Assembly: GCA_022842935.1 (NCBI GenBank)
Contig: JALHOP010000001.1
Span: 310,001-374,000, forward strand
Length of the DNA stretch: 64,000 nt
Reading direction: 5' to 3'
Source: Myxococcota bacterium
Lineage (GTDB): Bacteria > Myxococcota > XYA12-FULL-58-9 > JALHOP01
A program made the translations under genes and the position numbers. The notes beneath the pieces were generated by a model. It ran no database searches. It saw only the letters and a program-made list of their open reading frames with translations, and had not been told where the DNA came from. This document shows, in pieces, positions 43,640-52,581 of the stretch (its first letter is position 1; each line of letters starts with the position of its first letter).

Positions 43640-44848
43640 TTACCAGCCGCGCGCACGGCTTCGCTTGCCGGACGCGACCGCTGTGGGAGGCACGCGGCCG
43701 TTGCGACCCGTGAGCTTCGGGGGCGCGTGCGCTCGGGTGCCTCGCCGGGGCTCGTGAGTGCGAGTGCCCGTGACCTTGCCAGGCCGGGTCGCGGGTGGCG
43801 GAGTCAATGCCGAAGCTGCCACGGGCGGTTGCGGAGCTGGCGCGACATCTCGTACGACGGCAACGAGCGCGCGGTCGGTCGCTTTAGCGGACATCGACGC
43901 GTCTTCGGGCGATCCCCCGAGCCCGATGGGGAGCACGATGAGGGCGCTGAGAGTGAGGCCCGCCATGAGGCCTGCCGCGCGTGGATTTGCGCGCGCTTCA
44001 CGGCGCAGAAGTCGAAGCAGGACACCCATCCCCAGGCGCAGCTTCTCCGCGCCTGCTTCGAGGAGCACAGCTGTTGCGACGGCGTGTGGTCCGACGAACG
44101 CGATCACTCTGTCGGTGTAGGGCTTGGCTAACGCGACGACGTTGTCGGTGTGGGGTTTGACGCGCGCGATGACTTTTTCGGTGTACGGTCTAACTCGTGC
44201 GGCCACTTCGTGGGCCAACGGCTTGACCACGGCCGCCGCTTTAGCGTTGCGTCGAACGCACGCCACCACTCTGCGCGCGTGCTTGCTGATGAATGCCGCG
44301 ACGCGATCGAACTCTGTTCTCTCGTCGAAGGCGGCCAGCTCGAGGCGCGTGCTCTCGGAGAGGTCGACGCGGGCGCTCTCGGCTGCGGCTATCCCCTCAA
44401 CACGAGCGTTCTCGGCGACGATCAGCGCCTCGAGGCACGGGAAATTCAGGATCGTCATCGTCCTGGTGCGCGTCCTGGCGGACTTCTTGATGGGTTTCCT
44501 CGCGGGTACGGTCACCACCTCCACGCGTCGCGTGGCTGGAGGGTCGTGCTCGATGAGGGCACCAGGCCAAGGGTTCGAGGCAAAGACGCTGTTCTCCGCT
44601 AGCCCCATTGCCTCAGCGACGATGCTGTCGACGTAGGCACGCAACTCGTCGCGCTCTTCGCCCCGGAGCAGCGCAGAAGGTCTGGGACGCGTCGCGACCA
44701 ACGGGCCTACGATGTAAGGCTCTGCGTCGATCACGGTGGCCTCGAACCATGCCAGCCCGGTGTCCAGGTCGTCGACGCGCAGCGCGGCGTCGACCGTGGT
44801 GCGCTCTACGAACCTTTGCCCCGCTGTATCTCCTCGGGATCGCGACAT
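43640..44848 (-). CDS. hypothetical membrane-anchored protein with 11-residue amphipathic repeats
   Basis: 402 aa from ATG 44846-44848 (MSRSRGDTAGQRFVERTTV), preceded by AGGG. Not recognised. A folded N-terminal domain to ~residue 110, a basic linker (RKPIKKSARTRTRT), then helices that at residues 208-262 become five 11-residue units: V-K-P-x-[AT]-x-x-V-x-A-x (RVRPYTEKVIA, RVKPHTDNVVA, LAKPYTDRVIA). Next come Leu/Arg-rich helices, one membrane segment (GLMAGLTLSALIVLPIGLGG) and a basic Pro/Thr-rich tail ending KRSRARGW. Such 11-mer repeats are seen in lipid-surface proteins; that role is an inference. Confidence 0.7.
   Translation of the reverse strand: MSRSRGDTAGQRFVERTTVDAALRVDDLDTGLAWFEATVIDAEPYIVGPLVATRPRPSALLRGEERDELRAYVDSIVAEAMGLAENSVFASNPWPGALIEHDPPATRRVEVVTVPARKPIKKSARTRTRTMTILNFPCLEALIVAENARVEGIAAAESARVDLSESTRLELAAFDERTEFDRVAAFISKHARRVVACVRRNAKAAAVVKPLAHEVAARVRPYTEKVIARVKPHTDNVVALAKPYTDRVIAFVGPHAVATAVLLEAGAEKLRLGMGVLLRLLRREARANPRAAGLMAGLTLSALIVLPIGLGGSPEDASMSAKATDRALVAVVRDVAPAPQPPVAASALTPPPATRPGKVTGTRTHEPRRGTRAHAPPKLTGRNGRVPPTAVASGKRSRARGW
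44063..44227 (-). repeat. five 33-bp coding repeats (11-residue units)
   Basis: On the minus strand, units begin at 44227, 44194, 44161, 44128 and 44095. The middle three share 7-8 of 11 residues (V/A-K-P-[HY]-T-[DE]-x-V-[IV]-A), and the outer two are degenerate. Similarity is visible at DNA level (GGTGT motif every 33 bp on the plus strand), suggesting tandem duplication. Confidence 0.7.
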
Positions 44849-45050
44849 TGCCCTGGCGAGAGCAAGACTCGAACCAACCTTGGCAACACCCAAGAGACGG
44901 GCACTTAACGCGAAGGAGCCTCGTGAGATGTGGGCTGCTGGCACCGATCGTCGGGGGGCGAAGACTACGTGCAGCGTCGCCGGGAAAGGGGGGCGACGCG
45001 CCGCCGCCGCCGGAGACGCCAAGAAGTCCCAGGCCGAACCGACCGCTAGA

Positions 45051-46730
45051 CTAGGCCACTCGGGAGCCGGCGGTCCATCTCTCCCATGCCAGCTCCTCGC
45101 GTCGTTCGCGCGCTAGCGACGCGCTACCCTGACTGACGAACCGATCACCCGTGAGCTGCATGTAGAGCTCCATGCCAGTCGCGGCCGTTCCGCAAAACGA
45201 CGGGTAGCCCGCGGTCGCATTACACCAGAAGAGCTTCCCAATGGGTGTTTCATACCCGAGCCGCTTGTTGACGTTCTCTGGTGTCAAGCTCGAGCCATAG
45301 GCGTTGCCCGCGGGAGCGGACACGAAATCCTCGTTGGTCGTCGGCGTACCGATCAAACGCAGGTCGATGTGTTTGCGTAGGTCCGGCAGGTGGTGCTCCT
45401 CCACGAGATCGATCAGCTGCTCGGCGATGGCGCGCTTGCGCTTCTTGTAGGCTGCTGGGTCGCGCTGCTTGAGCTCGCGCATCACGCGATAGGGCACCAA
45501 TGTGCCGAGCTCCATGATGTGGGCTCCGGGCGGCGCATGCGTCCCGTCGTCGGTGAACATCGTTGGCGTCGAGATGAACAACCATGGATGCGCGTGGTTA
45601 TCGGCGTTTTGCTCGCGCCAGGTCTGGTTCATGTCCCACTGCGTGACGCGCCAGGTGTTGTGGCGACCGAAGCCGTGGGCTGCGAGGTCGACACCCGACA
45701 CCCCAAGATAGACCATGAGCGCCGAGTCGGAATACTCGTAGCTAAGTTGCTCGCGATAGCTCGTCGGGAAGTGCTGCATCCCGATGCGCTGCGCGGCTGC
45801 CTGCGGGTCGACGTTGCAGACGAAAGCGCGGTCGGCGCGGAACACTTTACCGTCGGCGGTGACGACCTCGCGGAGCGCGCCACCTTCGACCACGAAGTCG
45901 ACGACGCGGTTCTCATAGTAGATGTCGCAGCCCGGCGCATCCGTGACACACCGCGCGAGGCTCATGATGTGATGCTCGTAGTGCCGGGTTGGGTAATACG
46001 CACCGGTGCCGTAACCGCCCATGAGCGCGGCGTACATGAGCACCGACAAACGCTCGGGCGGTAGCATGAAGTCACCCGCGTTGGCGCAAAGGACGGCGCG
46101 ACTCTCGCGGGAGAGGCCGCATTCGTCGAAGAGTTGCTGCAGCGTCTTGTTCCGGTACTTGATGAGCGCGCCAAGCTTGAAGGGCGCCGTGACGAAGTCG
46201 TGCCAGCGAAACGACGGCGGCAAGAGCGCCATCTGGTCGTAGAGCTTACCGACGATCGCGAAGAAGTCGTTCAGCGCCTTGCGATCGTGGGGGTAGCTCT
46301 TTGCGACGCTATCGGCGGCATTCGCTAAGCCGTAGGGGATCTTGGTGATCTTCCCATCCGGGGTCGCCATGTGGTCGTAGCCGTCTGCCGCGTAGGGCTC
46401 GTACGTCACTTCGCTCGCGAGGTCGAGCTTGTCGAGCAACTGGTGGATGGACCCCCCGGGCCCGCATCCCCAAACGTAGTGAACCTGGGCGCAAAATGCG
46501 TAGCCGCCATAGCGGAAGGTTTGGGCGTAGCCGCCGGGGACGTCGTGTGCTTCGAGCATACAGACACGGTGGCCAGCCCGGGCGAGCAAGGCCGCGCAAG
46601 ACAGGGCCGCGTTGCCGGTGCCGATGAAGACGTAGTCATAGCCGCGCTGTTCGCGATAGCGCGCATTTTGAGCGGCGTGTTGCGCTTCGCTGAGCGCGCC
46701 AGTGCTGTGGGGAGGTTTCACCGGAGCCAT
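45051..46730 (-). CDS. FAD-dependent oxidoreductase, retinol saturase/CrtI-like
   Basis: 559 aa from ATG 46728-46730 (MAPVKPPHSTGALSEAQHAA). The longer frame to 46913 overlaps the divergent gene. The dinucleotide-binding unit is YDYVFIGTGNAALSCAALLA with VCMLEAHDVPGGYAQTFRYG, typical of phytoene desaturase and all-trans-retinol 13,14-reductase. Further markers: CAQVHYVWGCGPGGSIHQLL, RHYEHHIMSLARCVTD and the C-terminal WCNATAGYPSFCGTAATGME. It probably reduces or desaturates an isoprenoid or lipid double bond. It is divergent from a fatty-acid-hydroxylase-like gene across 129 bp, hinting at a shared pathway. Confidence 0.82.
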   Translation of the reverse strand: MAPVKPPHSTGALSEAQHAAQNARYREQRGYDYVFIGTGNAALSCAALLARAGHRVCMLEAHDVPGGYAQTFRYGGYAFCAQVHYVWGCGPGGSIHQLLDKLDLASEVTYEPYAADGYDHMATPDGKITKIPYGLANAADSVAKSYPHDRKALNDFFAIVGKLYDQMALLPPSFRWHDFVTAPFKLGALIKYRNKTLQQLFDECGLSRESRAVLCANAGDFMLPPERLSVLMYAALMGGYGTGAYYPTRHYEHHIMSLARCVTDAPGCDIYYENRVVDFVVEGGALREVVTADGKVFRADRAFVCNVDPQAAAQRIGMQHFPTSYREQLSYEYSDSALMVYLGVSGVDLAAHGFGRHNTWRVTQWDMNQTWREQNADNHAHPWLFISTPTMFTDDGTHAPPGAHIMELGTLVPYRVMRELKQRDPAAYKKRKRAIAEQLIDLVEEHHLPDLRKHIDLRLIGTPTTNEDFVSAPAGNAYGSSLTPENVNKRLGYETPIGKLFWCNATAGYPSFCGTAATGMELYMQLTGDRFVSQGSASLARERREELAWERWTAGSRVA

Positions 46731-46859
46731 TGTCGGGCTCGGCGCTCGCGTGATGCGATTGTCGGGCGCGCACGCCCCTGACGGGGCGGCAGGGTTTGCC
46801 GCACAACCCCGCGCGTTGCTCTCCGAGAAGCTCACCTCACCACTACGATCAGGGAAATC

Positions 46860-48104
46860 ATGAAAGCCATCGGCTCTCAGGCGGATGTGTTGGCTCGTTC
46901 CATCGCACGGCACTTGGCGGGCGCAAGCTTGTCGGAGGGCGCGAAGCAGGAGGTCCTAGCCTGGGCGCAGAAGCATCACGCGGATAAAGGGGCAAGCATC
47001 ACTCCGCTCGAGCAGGTGATGGTGACACGGGCGCTCAAGACTCACGAGGCCGCCTTTTCGCCTGACGAGCGTCTCGTTCTCAGGGACGTCTATGAGAAGG
47101 GGTACCAGCAGCTGGTTGGCGTGGCTCCGGCCAAGGACACGCTCGAGCCTCTTCCAACCTGGAGTCGAGCAGCCTCCGACCCGCGCGTACGCATTCTGCA
47201 AAACGCCGTGTTCGAGCGCCAGGGTCTCTTTGCTGGCTATCGCCCAACTCTCTCTGACGCAGCCGTGGTATCCGCGATGACGGCCATGGCGGTCGCAGCC
47301 CCAAGCATGACCGCGGCTGCACTGCTGGGTGGCGCTGCGGCGAGCACCGTCGAGCACCAGGTCCACACCCATGTCATGCACGCGCGTCCCGAAGTCGTCC
47401 GCGCGATGAACGCGAACGCCGAGAGCGCCTTCGTCAAACCCCTGCGCCAGTTCTTCCTTATCCACAAAGGCGCGCATCACGGCCGGACATTTCTCGACAA
47501 CGAAGTCACCAAGTGGCGCCCGGGCGCGAAGGAGCGTTTCTACGCGTCGATCGACAACCCCGAGTTCCAGAAGTTTGCGATGGCGACCGAAGAAGGGGTT
47601 CGTCTCACTCCGCCGGGTATGGCCGCCTACGCGGTTGGCGGCGTCGTAGCCGCGAGCTCTCTCGCTCTGCTGGGAGGGCTAGCGCTCGGCATGTCGGTCG
47701 CAGTGGCCGCACCCGTGGCGCTCGCCTTCGGCCTGCCGATGGCGTTGATGCCGATGTTCCCCCACTACCTGCATCGCTTCTCACACATGAGCCGCTCCGA
47801 GGCCGCCAAGCACTTGGATGACCAGCGAAAGACGGGGCTCTTCGGTCAGGTGAAGAGCGCGGTCATGGAACGCATCATCGAGACGCGCGCCTTCCAAGGG
47901 CTGGCACGTTTCCACAATCAACATCACGCCGACGACAAGCATGGCGTCAAATCCAACATGAGCATGTTGGCTTCGGCGGACGCGCTCTTGGGAACGGGCA
48001 AACGCGCATCGTTCGAGCTGCTGGTCTCGTTGTGGGAGCTCGACGCCGTTGGCTTCCCGGCCGCCCCTGGCCGCGACTCCGGAGCGCTCGCCGAAAGCTC
48101 CTGA
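46860..48104 (+). CDS. His-rich membrane protein, fatty acid hydroxylase/sterol desaturase-like
   Basis: 414 aa, not matching any single family closely. Four His clusters occur: His166/169/171/174 (EHQVHTHVMHARP), His202/206/207 (IHKGAHHGRTF), His302/305/309 (HYLHRFSHMS) and His352/355/356 (FHNQHHADDKHGV). Hydrophobic segments (VSAMTAMAVAAPSMTAAALL; MSVAVAAPVALAFGLPMALM) lie between, so the clusters could meet on one membrane face and bind two irons as in fatty acid hydroxylases. The N-terminal ~125 residues are soluble helices without clear similarity. No ribosome site is obvious near ATG 46860. Confidence 0.75.
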   Translation: MKAIGSQADVLARSIARHLAGASLSEGAKQEVLAWAQKHHADKGASITPLEQVMVTRALKTHEAAFSPDERLVLRDVYEKGYQQLVGVAPAKDTLEPLPTWSRAASDPRVRILQNAVFERQGLFAGYRPTLSDAAVVSAMTAMAVAAPSMTAAALLGGAAASTVEHQVHTHVMHARPEVVRAMNANAESAFVKPLRQFFLIHKGAHHGRTFLDNEVTKWRPGAKERFYASIDNPEFQKFAMATEEGVRLTPPGMAAYAVGGVVAASSLALLGGLALGMSVAVAAPVALAFGLPMALMPMFPHYLHRFSHMSRSEAAKHLDDQRKTGLFGQVKSAVMERIIETRAFQGLARFHNQHHADDKHGVKSNMSMLASADALLGTGKRASFELLVSLWELDAVGFPAAPGRDSGALAESS

Positions 48105-48272
48105 CCGCGAGGGGTTGGGCGATTGAGTTGCGGCGACAAAGCTCGTGTTCGCGGGGAGATCGCCGCGGACACCGCTCGCGGACGCCCCTGTCAGGGTGGC
48201 GGGTCGTCGCGCGTCCCGTACGCGGTGACGCTCTGCTAAACTCGTGGACGGTTTAACGAACAGGGGGCCTGC

Positions 48273-48674
48273 ATGGCGGGTGAAGTGACGGTCAATGCGG
48301 TGTGCTGGGCGCCGAAGGTCGCGCTTGGTGAAGCCTCGTCGACTCCAGCCGTGGCTCCGCCTGGCACGCCTCAGGCGGACCTCGCGCAGTGGTCGGTAAC
48401 CGTGCACCGCGACTTCATCGAGGGAACAACTGGCACCCCGGGGGCGGCAACCGGCGGCACGATGAGCGCCCGTTTCGACCGGCGCACGCGCGAGACAACC
48501 ACCACTGCTGACCTGCGCGTGTTCGGCCTCGGACGAGGTCCCCAAAAAGGGCCTGGTGGCCTTGCCCAACTGCGACGCGCGGTCGAGGCGTGTGCGGCAC
48601 GCGAGACCGACCCCGCTAGGGCTAAGGTGCTCGGCGAAGCGCTTCAGGAGCTTGGGGCACGCGAGGTAAAGTAG
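48273..48674 (+). CDS. hypothetical small protein
   Basis: 133 aa from ATG 48273, with a G-rich ribosome-site-like stretch upstream. Not recognised. It reads as beta-rich N-terminus (VNAVCWAPKVALGEASSTP; QWSVTVHRDFIEGTTGTPG), Gly/Thr-rich middle and a C-terminal helix (LAQLRRAVEACAARETDPAR). TAAACT at 48236-48241 is a possible -10 box. No signal peptide. Confidence 0.65.
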   Translation: MAGEVTVNAVCWAPKVALGEASSTPAVAPPGTPQADLAQWSVTVHRDFIEGTTGTPGAATGGTMSARFDRRTRETTTTADLRVFGLGRGPQKGPGGLAQLRRAVEACAARETDPARAKVLGEALQELGAREVK

Positions 48675-48857
48675 CCTCTTCGGCTTCGGTTTCTGTTTCG
48701 CAGCGTAGCGTCGCATGGCGCCACGACCATCGTTTGCCTTGTGTCGTCGCGACGCCGCTATGGCGGAGGTTTGCGCGCGGCGCTTGCGGGCCTCGACGCC
48801 AACCGGCAGAGAAGGGCAAGGTCGCACCCAGGGGGCTCGCATGAGCATGGCGGGGTC

Positions 48858-49340
48858 TTGAACATTCGCAAAGCGGAAGCCTCCGATGCGGCGGCCATCG
48901 CCGCCATCGTCCTACCGACCATCCGCGACGGTGCGACGTACGCCCTCGACCCGAACATGACGGAGGCGGACGCGCTCGCCTACTGGATGGCGACCGACAA
49001 GGAGACGTTCGTCGCTGAGGACGGCGGCGTCATCGTCGGGACATACTACCTCCGCGCCAACCAAGCGGGAGGTGGTCAGCATGTCTGCAATTGCGGATAC
49101 ATGACCAACGTCGTCGCCACCGGCAGGGGAGTCGCTCGACGCATGTGCTTGCACTCGATGGACCATGCGCGCTCGCTGGGTTTCCGTGCGATGCAGTTCA
49201 ACTTCGTGGTGAGCAGCAACGAACGCGCCGTGCGGCTATGGCAGTCGCTGGGGTTCGCGATCGTCGGTCGGTTGCCGCTCGCCTTTCGCCACCCGACTGC
49301 CGGGTTCGTCGACGCCTTCGTCATGTATCGCCACCTCTGA
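48858..49340 (+). CDS. GNAT family N-acetyltransferase
   Basis: 160 aa, probably from TTG 48858 (LNIRKAEASDAAAIAAIVLP); the frame extends upstream without a better start, and the family usually begins with this IRKA segment. The acetyl-CoA-binding motif A is MTNVVATGRGVARRMCLHSM, where R/Q-x2-G-x-G/A appears as the ATGRGVA stretch; motif B is FNFVVSSNERAVRLWQSLGF. GTYYLRANQAGGG precedes. It transfers acetyl to an amine; substrate unknown. Confidence 0.87.
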   Translation: MNIRKAEASDAAAIAAIVLPTIRDGATYALDPNMTEADALAYWMATDKETFVAEDGGVIVGTYYLRANQAGGGQHVCNCGYMTNVVATGRGVARRMCLHSMDHARSLGFRAMQFNFVVSSNERAVRLWQSLGFAIVGRLPLAFRHPTAGFVDAFVMYRHL

Positions 49341-49421
49341 CAGCCTGTCGGGAAACAGGCGGCTCCGCGCTCCGATAAGGCTGAAGCGTGAAGGTCTGCG
49401 CCGACCGATGGAGAGCCTGAA

Positions 49422-50213
49422 ATGACGCGTGTCTACGAGGGGCCAACCGTTCTCGAGGTGCTCGCGCCTTTCGCCACCGCCCAGGCGATAGCGGCGGTTG
49501 ATGCGGCCGAAAAAGCTGAAAAGACGGCGCGCGACCGTTTCGCCAACCTCTCGACCCGGCTCGATCAGCGCATTGGCGTCATCAAGAGCTACCATTCTGA
49601 CTCGAGTGACGAGGGCCGAGTCCTCGAGTTGGTCGGCGGCTTGCTGAAGGAGCTTGAACCGGCGGATCTCGAGCAGCTCCCCAAGATGGAAGGGGCGCTG
49701 CGTGAGCTTCGCGGCTTCGTCGAGCAAAGGTCCAAGTCCGCCTTTCATGCGAGTTCCCTCGGTAGGCTGCTCGCGGCCGCAAAGTCTGGCGATGCGTCGC
49801 GGTTGGCAACGCCAGTCCAGGACCTCCTGGCAGGGCTGACCTTCGCGATTACTTCAGGGAAGAACCCAGCTATCGCGGCCCTCGGGCTCGAGGCGCCGCT
49901 CAAGCAGTGCGCCGCCTTCGTTTGCGAGGGGTTTGCCAGCGACCCGTTCACCTTCGAATCGTCGTTCAATCCCGTCGCTTCGATTGTTCATCAGCTCGCC
50001 GAAGTTCTGAAGCTCGCAGCGCTGGTTCCACCCGAAGGGCGCGTCGCTGCCATCGCGACCTCCGTGCTGATGGCCTTGGACGAGCGCAAAAGTATCGCTT
50101 CTCTCAAGAACCACTCCCAGGCGGACACGGTGATTCCGATCGCTCTCGACGCAGCCAAGTTGTGCACGGACGCCGCGCTGCGCGAGCGGGTTGAGCGCGC
50201 TCTAGCTGGCTGA
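49422..50213 (+). CDS. hypothetical helical protein
   Basis: 263 aa from ATG 49422 with GGAGAG upstream. Not recognised. Ala-rich helices dominate: AIAAVDAAEKAEKTARDRFA near the N-terminus, LVGGLLKELEPADLEQLPKM in the middle, and ALDAAKLCTDAALRERVERA at the end. No signal peptide or membrane helix. Convergent with the gene at 50217, separated by only 3 bp. Confidence 0.75.
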   Translation: MTRVYEGPTVLEVLAPFATAQAIAAVDAAEKAEKTARDRFANLSTRLDQRIGVIKSYHSDSSDEGRVLELVGGLLKELEPADLEQLPKMEGALRELRGFVEQRSKSAFHASSLGRLLAAAKSGDASRLATPVQDLLAGLTFAITSGKNPAIAALGLEAPLKQCAAFVCEGFASDPFTFESSFNPVASIVHQLAEVLKLAALVPPEGRVAAIATSVLMALDERKSIASLKNHSQADTVIPIALDAAKLCTDAALRERVERALAG

Positions 50214-50216
50214 CAG

Positions 50217-50621
50217 CTATTTGGTGGTGGCTTTCCTTTCGAGTGTCTCTCGAAAGGCACGGCACGAGCTCGCGAGTTCGCGATAGTTGCCTTCGTCCGC
50301 CAAAGCGACCGCGACATCGTTCGCCGCGAGGGCGTCGTCATAGCGGCCAAGAGCCGCTGTCGCCTGGGCCCACAGCACCACGACGACAACATCACGCTGC
50401 CCGAGAGCAGCCAGGAGCTCGATGACCTCGAGCGCACCAGGCGCATCCCCCGCCGCGAGCAATGCATGAGCGTTGCGCATGAGCTCGAGCCTTGCTTCGG
50501 CATCGATACCAACAGTGGCGGCGAGGTCGCTCTCTCCGGCGAGGAACGCGTCGAGCTTTGCCCGCGTTGGGAGCGCGGCGCGCTTCTTGAGCAGGTGTGC
50601 GAGCTTCAAGCGCGGGTCCAT
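50217..50621 (-). CDS. small TPR-like protein
   Basis: 134 aa from ATG 50619-50621 (MDPRLKLAHLLKKRAALPT). Two or three helix-turn-helix repeats of TPR style: NAHALLAAGDAPGALEVIEL, WAQATAALGRYDDALAAND and VALADEGNYRELASSCRAF. It probably mediates a protein contact; no specific role is visible. Confidence 0.7.
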   Translation of the reverse strand: MDPRLKLAHLLKKRAALPTRAKLDAFLAGESDLAATVGIDAEARLELMRNAHALLAAGDAPGALEVIELLAALGQRDVVVVVLWAQATAALGRYDDALAANDVAVALADEGNYRELASSCRAFRETLERKATTK

Positions 50622-50739
50622 GCGGTCTGAGCGTAGCGCGTGTGCCAGCCGCTAACAAATCCACATCGACCGATGTGTTACCTCGGCTACCGGGTTGTGT
50701 CGCATCGATGTCGGCCAGCCAGCCGCGTGAGCCGTCCGC

Positions 50740-52581
50740 TCAGTCGAAGGCAGGCTGCCCCCGCAGGACGGGCGCGATGTCGCCTGGAAGCTGCTCCCAC
50801 ACGGCATCGAAATCCCAGCCAATAAACGAAGGGGGTTGCGCAAGTTGCGCTGGAGTCAGCGCCGTCGCGGCCATGGTGCCCACGCCAGCGGGCGAGGCCA
50901 CGCCGGTTCCGATTGGGTCCCAGAACAGCCCGCTGAAGGTCACCGCTGTCGTCGGGACCCTACCAGCCAGTCCGCCGCAGGGAGCCGTCGAGGTGACCGC
51001 TCCCGTGGCGTAAGCGAAGCTGGTGGGAGCGTCGCCTCGGTAGAAGCCGATGATACCGCCGCAGTCGCCAAGCTCGGCGTCGACGGTTGCGCGTGAATAG
51101 ACGTTCGCGATGGTCGTGCCCGTGCCGACGTCAGCGACGACCCCCCCGGCGGCTGCGCCGGCCGCCGTAACAGCGCCACGCGCGGCGACTCGTCTGATGG
51201 TTGCTGTCCACGTTGCACCCGCGATGCCGCCTGCCGAGCCCTGGGTCGCACTTACGCTTCCTTCAAAGGTGCAGTCCTCGACCAGACCGTCCCAGGCCGA
51301 ACCAAAGATACCGCCGACCTGGCTCGTGCCGACGATCTCGGCTCCGCGAAGGTGGAGCCGCCGCACACTGCCCGGCGCCCGCAGGAAGCCGATGAACCCC
51401 ACATCGATGCTCAGGTCGGTCCGGTTGATGAGCATGTTACGGATGACATGCCCGCCGCCATCGAGATTCGCCTGAAACGATTGGGAGAAGGTACCCATGA
51501 CGACGCCCGACCTCGCCATATCGATATCGTCGATCACCAGGTAGTTTTTGCCCGCGACCCAATTGTCTGCACTCGATGCCAGCTCGAGGATATGACCGCT
51601 ATTGCAGAGAAGGTACGGGGACACGTCCGTTCCCGCCCCTCCCGCGAATCCGGTCAACGCGTCGTGAGGGCAACCCATGGAGATCACCACGGAGGCGCTC
51701 GACTCTTGCCAGCTCGCCGTGATGTTCGCCGAAGCGCCAGCGAGGTAAGCAGTGACACTCACCGTACCTCTTTCGTTCGCGACGTTGGACACTGGGAAGA
51801 GCGTAAGGTCTGACGAAGACCAGGTCGCGGTCTCGGTGACGTCCGCAGCGCTCCCGTCGCTGAAGGTCGCAAGCGCGCGAAGGCGGGTCGATTGACCAAC
51901 GTCGAGGCGCCTCGTCGGGGCCTGCAAGTCGATGCGTTCGAGCGTGGCTCGAATCACAGTAATCGGCAGGATTTGCGACTGACCGTCAAAGCTCACGGTG
52001 ATTTGTGCGGAGCCGACGGCGATAGCTTGCAGGCGATTGGTCGGCCCTGTCATGAAGCTCGCGATGAGTGGGGCATCAGTCGCGAACGTCGCTTGGCTCG
52101 TGACGTCGACCGCCATTCCATCGGAGTAGTCCGCTGTAACGGTGAACTCCGTCGACAGACCGACGGGCAGCGTCGCTTGAGCCGGCGTCACACGCATGCC
52201 AACGAGCTGCGCGTTCGTGACGTCGACAGCGACCGACGTCGTCAGGCCGGTCTCGACATCTTCGGCGGTGATGGTTGCGCTGCCGGTTGCGACTGCGTGG
52301 ACGCGGCCTTCTTCGCCGAAGCCGCTGGAAACCTCGACCACCCCGACGTCCGACGATGTCCAGAGCAAACGGGCCGTCACGTTCTCGCGCGTGCCGTCCG
52401 CGTACTCACCGCTGACCAGGATCTGCGCCTCAGCGCCGATTGGCAAGGTGAGCAGGGCGGCGCTGGGGGTGAGGGACCTCAAGCGATTTCCCTGACGCGG
52501 GGGCTCATCGGCGCAGCCGGAGACGAACAGGAGGAGGACTCCCAGGACGCGAGCCACGAAGTCCCACCTGAAGCCCATCAT
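50740..52581 (-). CDS. surface lipoprotein with BIG2 Ig-like domains and GLUG repeats
   Basis: 613 aa from ATG 52579-52581; the next codon is also ATG. The frame extends to 53046 only through the overlapping CoA-binding gene. Lipobox FVSGC. Three BIG2-like domains follow: for example LLWTSSDVGVVEVSSGFGEE with GSATITAEDVETG, and ATWSSSDLTLFPVSNVANER. After DALTGFAGGAGTDVSPYLLC the last ~220 residues carry GLUG-type repeats (GGIFGSAWDG, GGIAGATW, GGVVADVGTG, GGIIGFYRGD, GGLAGRV), a beta-helix seen in surface adhesins. Start overlaps the stop of the upstream gene (ATGA). Likely an outer-surface adhesin. Confidence 0.85.
   Translation of the reverse strand: MMGFRWDFVARVLGVLLLFVSGCADEPPRQGNRLRSLTPSAALLTLPIGAEAQILVSGEYADGTRENVTARLLWTSSDVGVVEVSSGFGEEGRVHAVATGSATITAEDVETGLTTSVAVDVTNAQLVGMRVTPAQATLPVGLSTEFTVTADYSDGMAVDVTSQATFATDAPLIASFMTGPTNRLQAIAVGSAQITVSFDGQSQILPITVIRATLERIDLQAPTRRLDVGQSTRLRALATFSDGSAADVTETATWSSSDLTLFPVSNVANERGTVSVTAYLAGASANITASWQESSASVVISMGCPHDALTGFAGGAGTDVSPYLLCNSGHILELASSADNWVAGKNYLVIDDIDMARSGVVMGTFSQSFQANLDGGGHVIRNMLINRTDLSIDVGFIGFLRAPGSVRRLHLRGAEIVGTSQVGGIFGSAWDGLVEDCTFEGSVSATQGSAGGIAGATWTATIRRVAARGAVTAAGAAAGGVVADVGTGTTIANVYSRATVDAELGDCGGIIGFYRGDAPTSFAYATGAVTSTAPCGGLAGRVPTTAVTFSGLFWDPIGTGVASPAGVGTMAATALTPAQLAQPPSFIGWDFDAVWEQLPGDIAPVLRGQPAFD

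Noticed and set aside
44854..44890. tRNA-like 3' end on the minus strand (GGTTCGAGTC followed by a CGCCA)
   Set aside because: The T-stem does not pair, and no acceptor 5' half, D-arm or anticodon arm is found upstream. It is the leader of the gene starting at 44848.
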